Made by a program: the position numbers and the translations under genes
The notes under the pieces: model-generated
What the model was told of the DNA's origin: nothing
Databases searched by the model: none
Seen by the model: the letters and a program-made list of their open reading frames with translations, nothing else
In this document: piece by piece, positions 12,885 through 24,542 of the stretch
Layout: every line of letters starts with the position of its first letter
Position numbering within the stretch: position 1 is the stretch's first letter
NCBI GenBank assembly: GCA_030998015.1
Contig: JARWMV010000240.1
Location: forward strand, 682,001-746,000
Length of the DNA stretch: 64,000 nt
Direction of reading: 5' to 3'
Source of the DNA: Ceratorhiza oryzae-sativae
Taxonomy: Eukaryota; Basidiomycota; Agaricomycetes; Cantharellales; Ceratobasidiaceae

Positions 12885-13130
12885 AGGTGCTGTGCCAGAA
12901 ATTTGCAGGACTCCGGCGCTGGCAGCCAGACTCCGGCGATTTTGGACCATTCTGGCACCGGCACTGGCACTGGCTGCTGGAATGCCAGAAATCTGCCGGA
13001 CTCCAGCATCCGCCAGAATGCCGGAATGCCAGAATGCAGGTATACCTGCATATCTGCACCTGCCGGAATGCCGGAAAAAGGTACAATGTGGATATACACA
13101 TGCTCGGTGGAACGCCAGAGTCCAGCTGTG
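12885..13130. repeat. Left terminal and subterminal repeats of the hAT element
   Basis: The terminal inverted repeat AGGTGCTGTGCCAG is followed by repeated CTCCGGCG, GGCACCGGCACTGGCACTGG and TGCCGGAATGCC words and a GTATACCTGCA motif. The pattern is mirrored at the right end. Such subterminal clusters are transposase-binding sites in characterised hAT elements; that role here is inferred. Confidence 0.75.
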
Positions 13131-14679
13131 CAGGTATATGTTGGCAGGTATCAAACGCCCCGAAAACCATTGAAATTGTACACTCAAAAGCCATGAAACC
13201 GTGCCTTCCCAGTTTGCTTTTTCAGCACAAAACAAAGCAGGCAAAGAGAACTTTTCTATTTGTATTTTAGAACTACAAAGACACCGTATACAATTATAAG
13301 CGTGCGTCTGACAAAGCCCCAACCGCCTGCGGGGTGATGGACTCAACGCCCGAGTGAACATGTAGCAGGGGGCATGGAATGTTGTCGAATGTAATGGGTT
13401 GGGTTGAAGAAGCGACGTCGAGTGCCGACAACTGGGGTTTGTGCGCGATCCTGTTGTCAACAACAGATACATCGATAGCACCAGGGGCCCGACATAATCG
13501 TGCTGTTGTGATTCTGCCCAGCGCCATCAAATCCACCTGACTATGGGGCAATATTGGCCACAGTAGCAATACAACATGGCACAATTGTCAGATATCGAAC
13601 AGCAAGACCGGCGCAGTGTGCAAGGCAGGTACGTACTGGGCTCGGCCGTGTGCCAAAAGCAGTTGAGGGCTTGAGTTTCATTGTCGCAACAAAGAAAAGC
13701 AGGAATAAGGTCAGTCGTGTGGGTAGTGAGATTAGCTGCGTACCGGGAGACGAGGAAAGAGTAAGGTCGGCTGTGACTGAAGTTGGAGCACAACTTACGT
13801 TTGGGAGGCCAGGGATGTGCATTTACCTGAGACAGGAGCGAGCCAGATTCAGTGGGGAGGAATCAGATTGATGAACAAGCTGGAGGGGCTCAGTGGAGAA
13901 AACTTGTGGTAGTGGAAGGTATCTGTTCAAGCGTTAGCGTAACACAAATAAGCCGGTTTTGACTAGCTTGTTGAGGCAACTCACTCCCTCATACCGCTAT
14001 GAGAAAAGGCCCTGTAAGATATGATAATCAACAAAGGTCGTGACCAGATTCGGCAGGCCGCATCGGCGAAACAAGTGGCATGGGGCACAAACCAAGGAAC
14101 ATGACCGACACGGTTACTCAAGATGCACACAAGAAAAGCTACAGATCAACGTACCGATCAGCGGACAAGGCGGAGTGCTCATGTCTTAGATACCAAGTAG
14201 TTTCAGCTCTAGACGCTGTCTGGAGGATATGCAAAAAGCAGGATCAGCACACAACCCGAAGTACGGCGAATACTACGTACCAACTTGATTGTCTCGCCAT
14301 CCCTGTTCACGACCATGCTAAAGGCAGGGCAATAAGCGGGCAGTTCAACCTACTTAATTCGAAACCCGTGTTTTTTGACGTCAATCATACGGCGAAAATA
14401 AGAGAAACACAATTACCTGAAGATTCAGCGGTGCCACTTGTTGCAAAGGCAGTATCAGCCAAGGCAAGCGCCCACTTGGAGTGAAATCCTCCACAGTCGC
14501 TACTAGTGGGGAATATTTTTGCTGTCGTGGTCGAATGAGAGTACGAGGCGATCGTCGCCTCGCGAAAATGGCGTGGTGGGGGAGCGAAAGAGACTGTTGG
14601 TGTGTCATGTGACATCAATGATTGAGCTGGCGGTACTAGACCCCACCAAGCACTTACGCTACACTGTTTTTCTCTATAA
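13131..14679. other. 5' region of the hAT element; possible divergent gene
   Basis: This 1.5-kb region upstream of the transposase holds several short ORFs. The most gene-like is on the minus strand from 14613 or 14693 towards 14400 (for example HSKWALALADTAFATSGT, just before a GTAATT that could be a donor site). I could not extend it through splicing without meeting stops, and I recognise no family. The divergent layout would let it share a promoter with the transposase. Confidence 0.25.
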
Positions 14680-17600
14680 ATGAGCAACTGCAATTGCTCG
14701 ATGTGCTATGCATCACCCTCTTGCCTCTCCAGTATTGAGCGGTGGATTCAACAAGTCTCGAACAATATGCCTGTTGCTGCCCCTAGTCACGTGGGCGGTG
14801 AAAACAGCGACGACGAAGTCCAAATCGACAGTGCGTGTTTCCACTCGAACAGATTCTTTTTTCTAACTTTTATTTCAGCTCCTCGTGGTCATACCAGCAG
14901 CGAAGCGCGACCACACAAGCGTCGCAGGACTGATTCTAGTCCACTAAGCGGTAATGTTTGACTCTGCTATTTAACTAATCTTATTCAACAAGTCAATGAG
15001 CAGAATCCAGTCGGATTGTTGTTCAGCGCCGCACCGCTTCCTCTTCAAATCGCCGGCCAACCCCATACTCACCCTCAATAACCTGCTCGTCGACTCCAGC
15101 TGGCTCCAAATTCGATCAGTCCGACTTGGACGGTCGATCTGAATCGGGCTCCATTCGTACAACCACGTCTCTCCACGCAAAGCCGGTTAATCATAGGGAC
15201 AAAGCGAAGATATGGCGCCAGGCAAACAATGCCGAAGCCGAATTAGGTATGCATATACCCAGTGCACTTGCATACTATGTTCACGGCATATGTCTTCAGC
15301 CAATACTATCGGCCAAATGCAGACGAGCACATTGCCCGCGTACGAGGGGTTCAAGGACCCAGTCCTTGACTATACAAGCGGCAACCCACCAAAAAAACAT
15401 ATATTCTATTGCATGCAGTAAGTGTGCTGCTCTGTCAAAACCGATGCGCTAATGTACCCCATTAGTTGCCCGGGAAAGGTAACGCGCCAAGTAGGAGTGA
15501 TGGACACCTCTGGCCTGATGTCCCACAAGCGTCGGTGTGCCGCAGAGCGGGCACGAATGTCCACCCTTACCCAGCATGGCTTCAGCGATACAACGGAGCT
15601 GACCGAGTACTCCGTTCGCCAAATGGTTGCTCAATGGGTTTGTGAGAACGGGCGCCCGTTCAGCATTATTACCGATCGTTGGGTGAGTTATATCACAACT
15701 GGAAAATACACACGAAGTTTTTTCGCTGAGTCAAGCGTGTAGTTTTGCAGGATAGTGCACCCGAATGCTCGCAAGCATTTACCGCACCGCAACACCATTC
15801 CTCAAGACATCAAGGCGATATATCGTGCAACACAGGAGGATCTCACACGGATGCTGAAGGTAGTTCGGCTCCCCTGCAATTTAGACCACATTGCGTCGGC
15901 TTACCAAATGACAGGCCATCCCTGGTACCTTGCATATTGGAATGGACATGTACCAATCGGACAATGGGCACGACTACCTGGGAGTCGTCGTGTATTATCA
16001 AGAAGTCCAAAAGGAGACTATGAAATTGAAGCGATGTATCCTTGAGTGTTTGGAGTGAGTACATCATCCTGTTTGTCACGCATATATTGACACAAAGTTC
16101 AAATTACAGCTTTGGTAGCCGCTCCCACACAGGCAAACAACTTGCCAAAACAATGCACAGCATTTGGGAAAAATTTGAGATTGGGGATCGGGTAAGGGTT
16201 CATTCCAATGCTGAAACAGCACTAATGGCGTATCCAGGTCTGGGCTGTGGTTGGTGACAATGCGTTCAATAACGACGCGATGGTGAAGCAGCTGGGTGGC
16301 TATGAGTTTAAACGGTTTACTGGCCTCGACTGCCGCGTTTACTGTTTTGCTCATGTTCTAAATCTGGCAACTCAGGTATGTATCATCCCGGTGATTTACT
16401 GATTGAACCCTAACGTGATGGTATTTGCATGTGGTAGGCTGCAGGCCAGCCGTTTCGAAAGCCAATTCCTCGTACAGATGACGGACCTGATAAAAACAAC
16501 AATAGTGACGACGAAATTGATTGGGAAAGCGATGAATACGACGATAGGTTAGTTCGTGGGGATGACCTAGTGAATGAGGTATGTACTTTCGGCCCTGAAA
16601 AGCTCGTACTAACTCGCACTCCTTTAGATCGACGAGGAGCACATTGATGACGACGACCTTGATGGGGAGGCAGCATCTTGGTCTCTGGACCAAGACGGTG
16701 AAGATGACGACGACGACAAGAGCAATTTTGAGGAAGAGATCGAAACACGTGATCTTCTGGCAATTGTTCCTGGCTTGGATGAGGATTTGGAGGCGAAGCG
16801 TGCAGCTCGAGTGGGGCGAAAGGTAGGCCATCAACAACCTGTCTTGTCTCTGGTACTTACAAAATCTCAGGTGGCTTGGTGGGCCAAGAAGCTTCGCTTC
16901 TGCCCTCCATTAAAAGCCATTTTTATTATGGCGTGCATAGAGTCTGAAGTTGAAACCCCGCATAACATACAGCGCGATGTCATCACGCGTTGGAATTCAA
17001 CCGGCCTGATGTACGGCGACGGGGAACGAACATTCCCAGCCATGTGAGTCATTGGTTATATGGATATAATATGGTACCTAATTTTTCATTCACCCAAGCC
17101 TGAAGACTCAGCGCGACCCTCAAGTATCAATTCCCGAAAAGTACCAGATGTTCGAACGCAACCTTAGACACATTAAGAACCTCAATAAGCTCTTTCAGGT
17201 ATGTTTTCTCATTGCTTTATTATCGAGGCTTATCTCAAGCATATACACACATGTAGCCATTCAAGATCGTGACCGATGTTGTGTCACGTGCGGATGTTCC
17301 GCTCCTGGCGGACGTGATCGTACACTTCGACTCCCTGGACTATACCTACAGCAAGTTCTGCGACAATACCACTCTCCCCCTCTACGTCCATCATGCGGCT
17401 AATCGCGCTCTCCTGGTCCTGAACAAATACTACGGCAAGACTGACCTCTGCTCGCTCTACCAGCTGGCTGTGTGTGAGTGCGAAAACCTGACACTTGGCT
17501 GCTAACTTATTTTTCTATGTTATGCAGTACTGCATCCTGGTATGCGTTCGGCATATCTTCGACTCACCAAGTGGCCGGAGAAATGGATCGAAGCAGCCGT

Positions 17601-18281
17601 TTTGCTTGCAATCAAGATATATGAATCGTACTACAAACCGACTGCCGACTCCGCCGCAACTGCCGCTTCTTCCGTTACTTCTCAATTCGGATACTCTGTG
17701 AGTATTGCTGATTCACCAATATTACATGTAGCTCACGCAATCACTCCATTTCCAGACCTTTGCAGCTCATCTATTTGGCACAGACATCGTCGAGGAAAAC
17801 ATAGCACAATGCCCAGTACGTGAATTCGTCAACGGTATGTGTTCTCCCCATTTAGACCGGGCGTAGACTCAGACAGTCGAGCAGGCTCCATGATTCGGCC
17901 AACTCAAGATGAGAATGGCAGCCTGGTTCTCTGTAACCCGGTTCAATGGTGGTACAGCCAATGTGTAGCTGGCAACGAGATGGAAGGGCTCACACAGATG
18001 GCACTGGACGTGCTGACTACGCCCGGTAAGTATCTGATCATGCCGACTTATATTACTTTGCTAATCATGATATACTAGCTACTAGTGTTGATGTCGAGTG
18101 CCTCTTCTCTTTTGTTGGATTCACTGTAAGCAAACGCCGTCACAAGCTGAATTCGTACACAATCCAGGCTGCGGCCACGCTTGGCTGTTATTCAAAGGCT
18201 AATTTGGTGCAACCAGGCTGCCTCAGTAAGCTGAAAGCGGCCCTACAAGGTGGCTCGAAGGGCAAGGCAAAGACAGCGTAA
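14680..18281 (+). CDS. hAT transposase with BED-type zinc finger, 18 exons
   Basis: Exons: 14680-14830, 14879-14950, 15004-15246, 15300-15417, 15466-15682, 15743-15859, 15915-16054, 16110-16191, 16238-16375, 16438-16578, 16628-16822, 16871-17043, 17099-17198, 17257-17473, 17528-17697, 17756-about 17834, 17867-18025 and 18079-18281. All GT-AG junctions keep frame, giving about 900 residues without a stop. A BED-like finger spans exons 4-5 (FYCMHC...GLMSHKRRC). Exon 6 has the family signature HPNARKHLPHRNTIP. The three catalytic acidic residues are Asp 15945-15947 (HIGMD), Asp 16256-16258 (AVVGDNAFNND) and Glu 18096-18098 in the C-terminal dimerisation motif (ATSVDVECLFSFVGFTVSKR). The acceptor of intron 16 is uncertain: a 32-nt intron or an alternative donor at 17820 is needed to avoid a TAG at 17864. 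hAT transposases cut and paste their own element in the nucleus. Confidence 0.85.
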
Positions 18282-19812
18282 AGGTGCGGTTTTTGACAAA
18301 TTCACCCTTTATCTTGTATTGTGCCCTGCCAATCATTCAATATCCTGCTGTCTATTGTCCCACATATATTGTCTATCTTTCACGACCATTGTGCCCTCCA
18401 TATTCATGACAAATATACGCCTTCTGTTTTCGTGTGCACACGACTCATCAAGCATGCACAGCCACTTACCAACATTCCTCGCATGTTCCACCACGGTCAC
18501 GGATACCCTCAGTTTCCCCCTTGCGTTATATTTTGTCCCGCCATTTTTTATTGCATGCCTTTACTTCTCAGGGGCTTCTTCGTCCCGTATTTTATGTTTT
18601 GGTCTGCGCCAACATCACATGCGTAGGTATCTTGGGACCCGGAGTTCATAGCGTGTACTGACTATATTCAATGTGTTTTGGTCTGTAACCCCCACAACTA
18701 TCCGTCCGCCATTGATACAGAGGCATACGACCATGCGTGTGCTAGTCTTCTCTGCCCAATGTGCGGTCCCCTGCCGCCAACTGCAGTGTAGGTATGGTAA
18801 CATTTCCTCCAGCTGCCTGCACAATTTTAAGTTAATATCTCTTCTCAACGATTGCCTTGATACTCCCTTACAATTGAATCTTGTTCGCATGAACTACGCA
18901 TGCGAGAACCCACTAATTCTGCCAACACTCACCTCATTGCTTGTTACATGTCCAGTCAGCTCCCTCAGGCTCTTGTGTCTGTATGTTAATTACTCTTTGG
19001 GCCACTTGCATGGCTCGTGTGGCTGACGCTTCTTCTCAACAGTCACACTTACGCTCCCCTAGGAGTGAATCTTACTTGCGATGGACTACGCATGCGAGAA
19101 CCCACTAATTCTACCAACACACCCAACCACTGATAACACGTCTGCTCAACTCTCCCAGGCTCGACTGCTTCCATCCAAACCTATGCCTCTTGTTGTTGGT
19201 GTCACCGTAGCTCGGTTGCACATCAAGCTAATTTCCTTGGATGTGTCTGTGTTTTTTGTTGCAAAGAGTGAGTGCCGTGCTCGAGTCAAGTTAGTGCTGT
19301 GTTGTTGATGCTAACTTGTTCATACATTTCTTGCAATTGTGTTCAGCTGCATTTTTTGTAGCTGGTTTTTCGTAGGTTTGGAAGCCAATGAATACTGGGT
19401 GTGTCCTTTCTCGCCCATATCTCTTTGAAGTCTTTTGTGTATATACTTCTTAAATGGATTTTCAGCCTTTTGAATACCGATTTGACCAATACTACATATC
19501 AGAACAGGCACATTGCACATGGTAAAATTGAGAGATGAATCAGGCAGACAGGGATAAATATGAAAGGGTATATCCTCAATTGAATATGCTACTGCTCATG
19601 CTTGTTGGAGCTGGAGCCTGGCAATGCGAGAATTCCGGCCATGCCGGACTCCGGTGTGTGCCAGAATGCCAGTGTACTGTCTGCCAGAACATGCCGGAGT
19701 CTGTGCCGGACTCCGTGATTGTGTGTTCATTCCTGCACTGGCACTGGCACTGGCACTGCCGGAATTTGCTGGAATTTCTGCCAGAATTCTGGCTAAATCC
19801 TGCTGCCAGAGC
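18282..19812. other. 3' region of the hAT element
   Basis: I see no gene here. A segment of about 40 bp beginning ACTACGCATGCGAGAACCC occurs twice (about 18893 and 19085) inside a longer imperfect direct repeat of about 190 bp. The last 200 bp hold the GCCGGA-rich subterminal repeats. Confidence 0.5.
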
Positions 19813-19826
19813 CTGGCACAGCACCT
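19813..19826. repeat. Right terminal inverted repeat of the hAT element
   Basis: CTGGCACAGCACCT is the exact reverse complement of the left end at 12885-12898. Flanking DNA to the right is element A gag. Confidence 0.85.
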
Positions 19827-21174
19827 TTACTATATATCAACTAATTTGGTCTATCCACCAATATAATTCATCTGGATCACCATCATACTCTGGTATCACT
19901 TCAGGCTTCAATTTCATGTCTAGATGAGGCTGATTATTTTGGTTTTTATTGTTACCATTTCCTCCAGCTCCTCTAGGGCCTTCTGGGCCTGGTGGACCTG
20001 GTGGACCTGGTGGACCATCTCTTCCATCCTTGCCATCCCTTCCAGGGGGACCTTGGTCTCTTGGATGTCCTGGAGGGCCTTGGATCCAAGGATAAGGACC
20101 ATTAGGAGGATTTCCAGGGGGCCCTGGAGGTCCAGGTGGTCCTGGTGGTCCTGGTGGTCCTTGTGGCCTAGGGGTATTGGGAGGATTAGGTGGAATGGGA
20201 GGAACATGAGGAATATGTCCTCCTCCTTGCTGAGGGTAACTTTGACCTACTGGAGGGTTAGGTGGCCCCTGTCCTCCTCCTGGAGGATTAGGTGGACCTG
20301 CACTTCCTCCTGAGAAATTCCTACCACTAGAGGCAGGAGGTCCAGTGGGAGGAGGTCCTGGTGGCCTCCTAGGTGGAGTAGAAGCCAGACCAGAGAACCC
20401 TGGTCCTAGATTAATCACAAAGGGTTGATAAGGATCAAACCTCTGAGTTCTAAATGTTTCAGCTTCAGTAGGTCTAGAGACTTGTGGCATATGTATGCTA
20501 GCATCAGCAGGGAATTGTGACTGAGGTACTAATGGCTGGAAACCTAATAAGGTATTCCCTTCAGGACTATAAAATGGCATCTTTGAAGGATCTCCAGTCA
20601 TAGTTACAGAAGGTCCAGTAGGCTCTCTAAAACCTTCAGCCCTGTGATCTTCTGTAGGCCTGCCTGCTTCAGCATCTGAAGTTCTATTAGAACTCCTATG
20701 TCTAGGTCTCCTAGCTTCTTCCTCAGAAGAGTCTTCTTCACTAGGAGTAACAATAAGGGTAACAGCTCCTTGAGGAACAGTCCCAGAGTCATCCCTTACT
20801 GGCCTAGAAGGGGTTATTGGCTCCCTAGGCAGATAAGGAGATGCTCACCTCCTAGCATACTGTTCACAAGGTGGAAACTCTTCCTCAATAGTGACTGCAT
20901 GACCTTTGCTAAGTCAACCCCCAAAAGGTTCCTTCCTAATAGCATTGTCAAAGGATTGACAAGGTCTAGCAGGTTTATTTACCGAGGGAGAGTCCTGGTC
21001 CTGATCAGTATCATCCTCATTTACTTCTCCGATAGTGGGTAAAGCTGAAGGACCAGCTTCAGTCACCTGAGCAGGAGGTAATAGAGGTTCTAGCACTCTT
21101 CCTGATTGCCTAGGACCTACTCCTATGCATCTAGGATAATCTTTATCTACAGGAGTAAATGAAGTTCCTAAGTA

Positions 21175-21401
21175 CACTTGCTGACAAAAGTCTTGCAGCA
21201 TGTGACCTCAACTGCAATTTTCTGGACTGTTTGTTGTACAATGGACGAACGTGGAGGTTTCAGCCCTCATTCAACTAGTATATTATGTAGACTACTATCT
21301 AAACTATATATGTACGAAAAACAGTGCGCTCTCAACACCTGTGAGATGAGATATGGCCATCTTTGCATGGTGGGGGGCTGCAAGACTTATGTAAGTGGCA
21401 A
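21175..21401. repeat. Left inverted repeat of the Tc1 element
   Basis: It is the reverse complement of 22573-22799 apart from scattered substitutions. The inner end (GACTTATGTAAGTGGCAAG) partly repeats the outer end (CACTTGCTGACAAAAGTC) in inverted form, suggesting a second transposase site within the arm. Confidence 0.85.
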
Positions 21402-21472
21402 GTGCCCCTTGGACAGATACACAATTTTTGGGCAGTAGAATCACGGAAACATGTATTAATGAAAATAGAACT

Positions 21473-22543
21473 TTAGTACCAAGTGTTACCACCCTTCGCA
21501 TCAATTACAGCCTGTAGTCTAGACAGAATAGAATCATACAACTTCTCAATAAAACTATTAGGGATGCAATGCCACTCCTCCTCCAATGCCTTCCACAAAT
21601 CATCTTGGTTTCAAGGCAAAACAGCACAAGAGCAAACCTTTCAATCCAAGAAGTCCCATACATGCTCAATAATATTAATATCGGGGCTAGACGCAGGGCA
21701 AGGAGTGACAGGAATGTGATGAGACTGGAACCATTCCCGAGCAACAAGTGAAGTATGCTTCAGGTCATTGTCCTGCTGGAATATAATCTGGCGCAGCTTG
21801 AGCTTCTGATCCTTAAGTGTCCCTAGAAATGCATCTTGAAGGATCTTGGTGTACCTGACACTGGTGAGTGTTCCATCGATGACATAGAGGCATCCCACAC
21901 CTGCAGCTGTAATCACTCCCCACACCATGACACTCCCCCCACTGTGTTTGATGTGTTTCTTGGTGTTGAGAGGGTCCAACCCTTTGCCTGGCCTTCTCCA
22001 CACATACTGCTTGCCATCTGACCCAAAAATATTGAACTTGCTCTTGTCTGAAAAGGTGAACCGGCGCCACACCATCATTGACCATTTGATTTGCTCCATG
22101 ACCCAGGCAAGGCGGATACCCTTGTTTCAAGTATTAATGAAGGGAACCTTGTGCCTTATATATGCATATAAGCCTACACCATGGAGAGCACAGCGGATTG
22201 TGGTGGGATGAAGGCCAGGAAAGAACTTGCACTGAAGTGCAGTGGCTGTGTAGTTGCAAGTTTGAGTGATGGAAAGTGCAGCAAAGCAAACATCGGAAGG
22301 GGTGAGTTTGTGTGGGCGCCCAGCCTTGGCCTTGGTGGAGTATACACTGCAAAGTTTCTTGACCCTCTTGCATATCCTAGTGACTGTAGTGGGATGGATA
22401 CAGAGCTCAGCACCAATCTTGTAAGTTGACATGCCCTGAGCGAGCATACTCATTGCAAGGGCTTGGGTTGCTGGATCAGAGTACTTGCCAGGCATAGTAG
22501 AGAGTGTTAGAAGAGACTTGGAAGCTGATACTTTACTGGTCAA
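21473..22543 (-). pseudogene. Tc1-type transposase, three in-frame TGA codons
   Basis: One frame of 357 codons runs from 22543 to the TAA at 21475-21473. A second possible start is MPGKYSDP. The N-terminal half has helix-turn-helix features (TYKIGAELCIHPTTVTRICK) and a basic GRPHKLT hook. The catalytic DD34E triad is present: Asp in FTFSDKSKFNIFG, Asp in IIFQQDNDLKHTS and Glu in SPDINIIEHVWDFLD. The length matches the family (about 340 residues). Three TGA codons interrupt it, near 22127, 21641 and 21611. The first fits CGA to TGA and the other two TGG to TGA, so the copy cannot encode a full transposase. Confidence 0.9.
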
Positions 22544-22572
22544 AAGTTATTGGGCTTAAATGTGCTTGCTAT

Positions 22573-22799
22573 TTGCCACTTACATAAGTCTTGCAACCCC
22601 CCACCATGCAAAGATGGCCATATCTCATCTCACAGGCGTCAAGAGCGCACCGTTTTTTGTACATATATAGTTTAGATAGTAGTCTACATAATATACTAGT
22701 TGAATGAGGGCTGAAACCTCTGTGTTCGTCCATCGTACAACGAACAGTCCAGAAAATTGCAGTTGAGGTCACATGCTGCAAGACTTTTGTCAGCAAGTG
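22573..22799. repeat. Right inverted repeat of the Tc1 element
   Basis: This is the inverted partner of 21175-21401. Differences between the arms include single-base changes such as GAACGTGGAGG against GAACACAGAGG. Confidence 0.85.
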
Positions 22800-24156
22800 T
22801 AACTCTCCAGGTAAGTAGAAGAACCTCTAACTCCCAGAATGCAAGTAGCTTCTATTTGAGAAACTGATTCTGGAGTAAATAGAGCTTGTAGTCTCTTCTC
22901 ACTTGGAGTCCTTATAGGAGTAATCACACCTAAAGCTTCTGGTCTAGCTGGAGAACTAGTTACAGGGCCAATGAAGCTTCTTCCTTGATCCATAGCTGAA
23001 GTAGATGCAAATCCAGAAGGTTGAATTGCAGTCATGCTAGTATCCTCAGCAGAATCATCTGCTATCTTTGTGATATCTTCCACTTCCTGCTCTTCTATTT
23101 GAACTAGCTCCTCTCCACCACTCACTGGCTCATCTGGATCCTCCTGAACTCCTAGAGGTTTGAATTCTAGACAACCAGTAGGGGATCTAATTGAGTCAAT
23201 AGTGTGCTTAGGATGAGGGACTGGAGCATATTCTGGAGTCTTGGAGCTGCTCTCAGAATTTTCCCACATTATTTCATTGAGCTCCCTTTACTTCCCTTTG
23301 CCAAGGTCTTGCATAGCTTGGTATTCAATAAAGAGGTAAGCCAAAAAGCACTCAACTTCATCCCTGAATAATACACAAGCAACTTCATGCTGTTTCTTAC
23401 TGAAAGCAAAATGCTTCCTAGTTGCAGGGAATGCAGGAACATCTGGGTGAGGTATAGGATGCCTGCTCCTAACAGGGAGCAGTTGGGACTTAAAAGCAGG
23501 GAGCTTAGTCCTAAAACTCGTATGCCTGTTCAAGTCAATGAACATGACAGGTTCTCCAGATGCAGACCAAGACCATTCTGGCCTAAATGTACATAAATAA
23601 TCCAATTCTTGTAAGAGATCCTTAAAGAATTCTCTACACCCAATGGATGGATATTTAATGTGCATTACATGGGGATGAGGATGTTCATGTATCCTCCTAC
23701 CTACAGCTCTAACTAACCTTCTCCTCTCTGCTATCTCTGGATGCATGCTTATTAAGTTTGTCATCCTGGTAGCAGCAGGTTGGTAAGTCAGATGCCTTTG
23801 CTCTCTAGGAGTAAGAGCAATATATGAACTAGATCCATTAGGGGGGATAGGCCAATGTTGTTCATAATCTACAGTATCTTGGTGATGATAACTATAGTCT
23901 GATTGTACATGCCTACCTCCTGCATCACTTCCTACCATGGAATCTGATGCATAAGGATTGTCAGGTGGTAATGGATGGTGAGTACTGTCCCAAAAACTTC
24001 CAGGGACATGCACAGACATATTTGAAGCACTGGCCATAAGAGTTCTTCTCCAATTCAAGATGAATTTGTACTTAGGAATAATTTTCAAAATATGTTTCAG
24101 TTACAAAATTGATAAATGGCTTGATAAACTGTATCCCAGTAGCTGGTATGGGGTGA

Positions 24157-24513
24157 CTAGAAAGACCTAATAAATGTGTGTTGAACTTTTATTGGTTGTG
24201 GTTGATCAGGAAGACATTGAATATAGACTTGAAATTCAAGTCTGGCACTTAGAGCACTTGATACTGAATTTATTGGAATATATGGCCTATAATTCCTAAA
24301 GGTGAATGTCAGAGTAATATGTGGGGGTGGACCACCAATACTACTATAACCTAAAACAGTAATTGTAAGGTTTGGGGCTTGAATCCAGACAGGATCTATA
24401 TCAAGAGCCCAAGATAAGTTGTTGTATTCTGTGGTAAGAAAGGTATTTCTATACACAGAGTGGTCAAAATTGAGAAATTCTGTTTTGGGCAATAGGTTGA
24501 CCAAAAATGGCAA
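24157..24513 (-). CDS. Leader ORF of element A, 118 residues, unknown
   Basis: The frame is open from ATG 24513 to 24157, between the primer-binding site and gag and in a different frame from gag. The product is not low-complexity (MPFLVNLLPKTEFLNFDH at the start; TITVLGYSSIGGPPPHITLT in the middle). I do not recognise it. It may be a true upstream ORF or part of an unspliced leader. Confidence 0.35.
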   Translation of the reverse strand: MPFLVNLLPKTEFLNFDHSVYRNTFLTTEYNNLSWALDIDPVWIQAPNLTITVLGYSSIGGPPPHITLTFTFRNYRPYIPINSVSSALSARLEFQVYIQCLPDQPQPIKVQHTFIRSF

Positions 24514-24542
24514 TGTTAGTTGATAGTTACTTGATGTAAGGA

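Larger units (their letters stand above)
12885..19826 (+). mobile_element. hAT-superfamily DNA transposon, apparently autonomous
   Basis: The ends form a 14-bp inverted repeat: AGGTGCTGTGCCAG at 12885-12898 and its complement at 19813-19826. Subterminal regions (about 12900-13130 and 19620-19810) are full of short GCCGGA, TGCCAGAATGCC and CCGGACTCCGG motifs in both orientations, as is usual for hAT ends. It carries a complete 18-exon transposase. It is rich in CpG, unlike the element around it. I see no 8-bp target duplication (CTTCCTAG on the left, TTACTATA on the right); since part of gag and the protease of element A are missing at this point, the insertion seems to coincide with a deletion of the target. 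Confidence 0.88.
21175..22799 (-). mobile_element. Tc1-type DNA transposon with long inverted repeats
   Basis: The element is 1,625 bp, begins CACTTGCTGAC, ends GTCAGCAAGTG and is flanked by TA on both sides (21173-21174 and 22800-22801), the Tc1/mariner target duplication. Arms of about 227 bp are inverted copies of each other with a few differences. Removing the element and one TA rejoins the element A gag frame exactly, so it entered an uninterrupted gag. Confidence 0.92.
19838..24088 (-). pseudogene. gag of element A with collagen-like Gly-Pro-Pro tract, split by a Tc1 element
   Basis: Removing the Tc1 insertion and one TA copy leaves one continuous frame from the ATG at 24088 to 19838 (875 codons), broken only by a TAA near 23285 and TGAs near 20912 and 20846. 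The N-terminal half has PGSFWDSTHHPLPP and a basic region (RRRLVRAVGRRIHEHPHPH). The middle is acidic and disordered. Residues encoded at about 20330-19970 form a collagen-like tract of Gly-X-Y triplets ([17 protein letters not shown] and [19 protein letters not shown]). A Gag-core start follows ([18 protein letters not shown]), where the frame meets a TGA just before the hAT end. Gag would form the virus-like particle. The rest of the capsid core, any zinc knuckle and the protease are missing. Confidence 0.75.

Noticed and set aside
12852..13481. Minus-strand frames running from pol of element A into the hAT end
   Set aside because: Chance read-through of the GCCGGA-rich hAT terminus; pol sequence stops exactly at the inverted repeat.
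17835..17866. A disabling stop in the hAT transposase at the TAG in 17864-17866
   Set aside because: The TAG falls at the end of a GT...AG segment and can serve as an acceptor; frame continues correctly after it, though the short intron leaves doubt.
20000..20330. A collagen or other animal-like structural gene
   Set aside because: The Gly-Pro-Pro frame continues in frame with a retrotransposon Gag on both sides and lies between LTRs, so it is part of Gag.
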